DNA of 6,154 nt from Kiritimatiellia bacterium (GTDB taxonomy: Bacteria; Verrucomicrobiota; Kiritimatiellia; RFP12; UBA1067), in assembly GCA_017965685.1 (NCBI GenBank), contig JAGCPM010000107.1, positions 1 to 6,154 of the forward strand. The letters are read 5' to 3'. Of the stretch, positions 5,840-6,154 are shown piece after piece (the first letter of the stretch is position 1; every line of letters starts with the position of its first letter). Under the pieces are notes generated by a model. It ran no database searches. It saw nothing but the letters and a program-made list of their open reading frames with translations, and had not been told where the DNA came from. Both the position numbers and the translations under genes were made by a program.

Positions 5840-6154
5840 TCACAAGGCCTTCTCCGCCGCTAGCCGGACGACGAATTCGTCCAGCGTCATGGCGCCGAGG
5901 TCGCCTTCGGAACGCGAGCGTACGGAAATCGTTCCGTTCGCTTCGTCCCGCGGGCCAACCACGACTTGATACGGTACCTTCTGAAGAGTAGCTTCGCGTA
6001 TTTTAGCGCCGAGTTTTTCGGGCGATGAGTCGACGGTGGCGCGGAAACCCTTCTCCGCGAGGGCCGACTGGATAGTTCCGGCGTACCCGAGGGCCTTGTC
6101 GCTCACGGGGAGCACCCTTACCTGCTCCGGCGCGAGCCAGAGCGGGAACGCGCC
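5840..6154 (-). CDS. thrS: Threonyl-tRNA synthetase, C-terminal anticodon-binding domain (5' end outside window)
   Basis: Class II synthetase that charges tRNA-Thr with threonine in the cytoplasm. Only the last 104 residues are present; the N-terminal TGS, editing and catalytic domains lie beyond base 6154. The fragment opens with GAFPLWLAPEQVRVLPVSDK, which is the junction between the class II catalytic core and the anticodon-binding domain in ThrS. It continues with KLGAKIREATLQKVPYQVVV and DLGAMTLDEFV, both in the positions expected for ThrS and ending at a typical C-terminus. Prolyl- and glycyl-tRNA synthetases share this fold, but the GAFPLWLAPEQV junction and the RSRSEGDLGAM ending match ThrS. 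It ends 38 nt upstream of serA. Any T-box or other leader control would lie outside the window. Confidence 0.93.
   Translation of the reverse strand, partial: GAFPLWLAPEQVRVLPVSDKALGYAGTIQSALAEKGFRATVDSSPEKLGAKIREATLQKVPYQVVVGPRDEANGTISVRSRSEGDLGAMTLDEFVVRLAAEKAL

Noticed and set aside
5802..5850. Possible promoter between thrS and serA (TTGTGA ... TAACAA)
   Set aside because: Spacing is only 15 nt and both boxes match the consensus poorly; read-through from thrS explains serA expression more simply.

Overview
All six genes in this GC-rich window (roughly 60% G+C by eye, not counted) lie on the minus strand, so transcription runs from high to low coordinates. In that order they are: the 3' end of thrS (threonyl-tRNA synthetase), serA (ACT-domain D-3-phosphoglycerate dehydrogenase), rsmE (16S rRNA m3U1498 methyltransferase), a Tat-exported Cys-type S1 sulfatase, nadB (L-aspartate oxidase), and the N-terminal 224 codons of an OppF/DppF-type peptide ABC transporter ATPase. 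The window cuts thrS at the right edge and the ABC gene at the left edge. No RNA gene, mobile element, CRISPR array or rho-independent terminator is visible, and no stretch longer than 300 bases lacks a gene.

The layout falls into two blocks. The right block is thrS-serA, separated by 38 nt with no terminator and a good Shine-Dalgarno before serA, which suggests co-transcription. The left block is rsmE-sulfatase-nadB-ABC ATPase. Three consecutive junctions in it are stop/start overlaps (ATGA, a possible TTGA, then ATGA), each with a purine-rich ribosome binding site inside the preceding gene. This looks like a translationally coupled operon even though the four products do unrelated jobs: ribosome modification, sulfated-substrate hydrolysis outside the cytoplasm, NAD biosynthesis and peptide uptake.

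The most notable non-coding signal is in the 73-nt gap between serA and rsmE. A perfect 10-bp inverted repeat with a 6-nt spacer surrounds an exact extended -10 box (TGATATAAT), with a -35-like TTGCGG 18 nt upstream. The predicted transcription start falls only about 3 to 5 nt before the preferred rsmE ATG, which has no Shine-Dalgarno. It therefore looks like an operator-controlled promoter giving a nearly leaderless mRNA for the four-gene block.

The organism cannot be fixed from this window. High G+C, a Tat-exported Cys-type S1 sulfatase, a cysteine-rich NadB (common in anaerobes) and the short serA variant would suit an anaerobic, glycan-degrading member of the PVC group such as Kiritimatiellota or a relative. 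This is inference at low to moderate confidence. The genes themselves are recognisable families. I see no clearly new multi-gene system; the promoter/operator arrangement and the mixed coupled operon are the points most worth following up.
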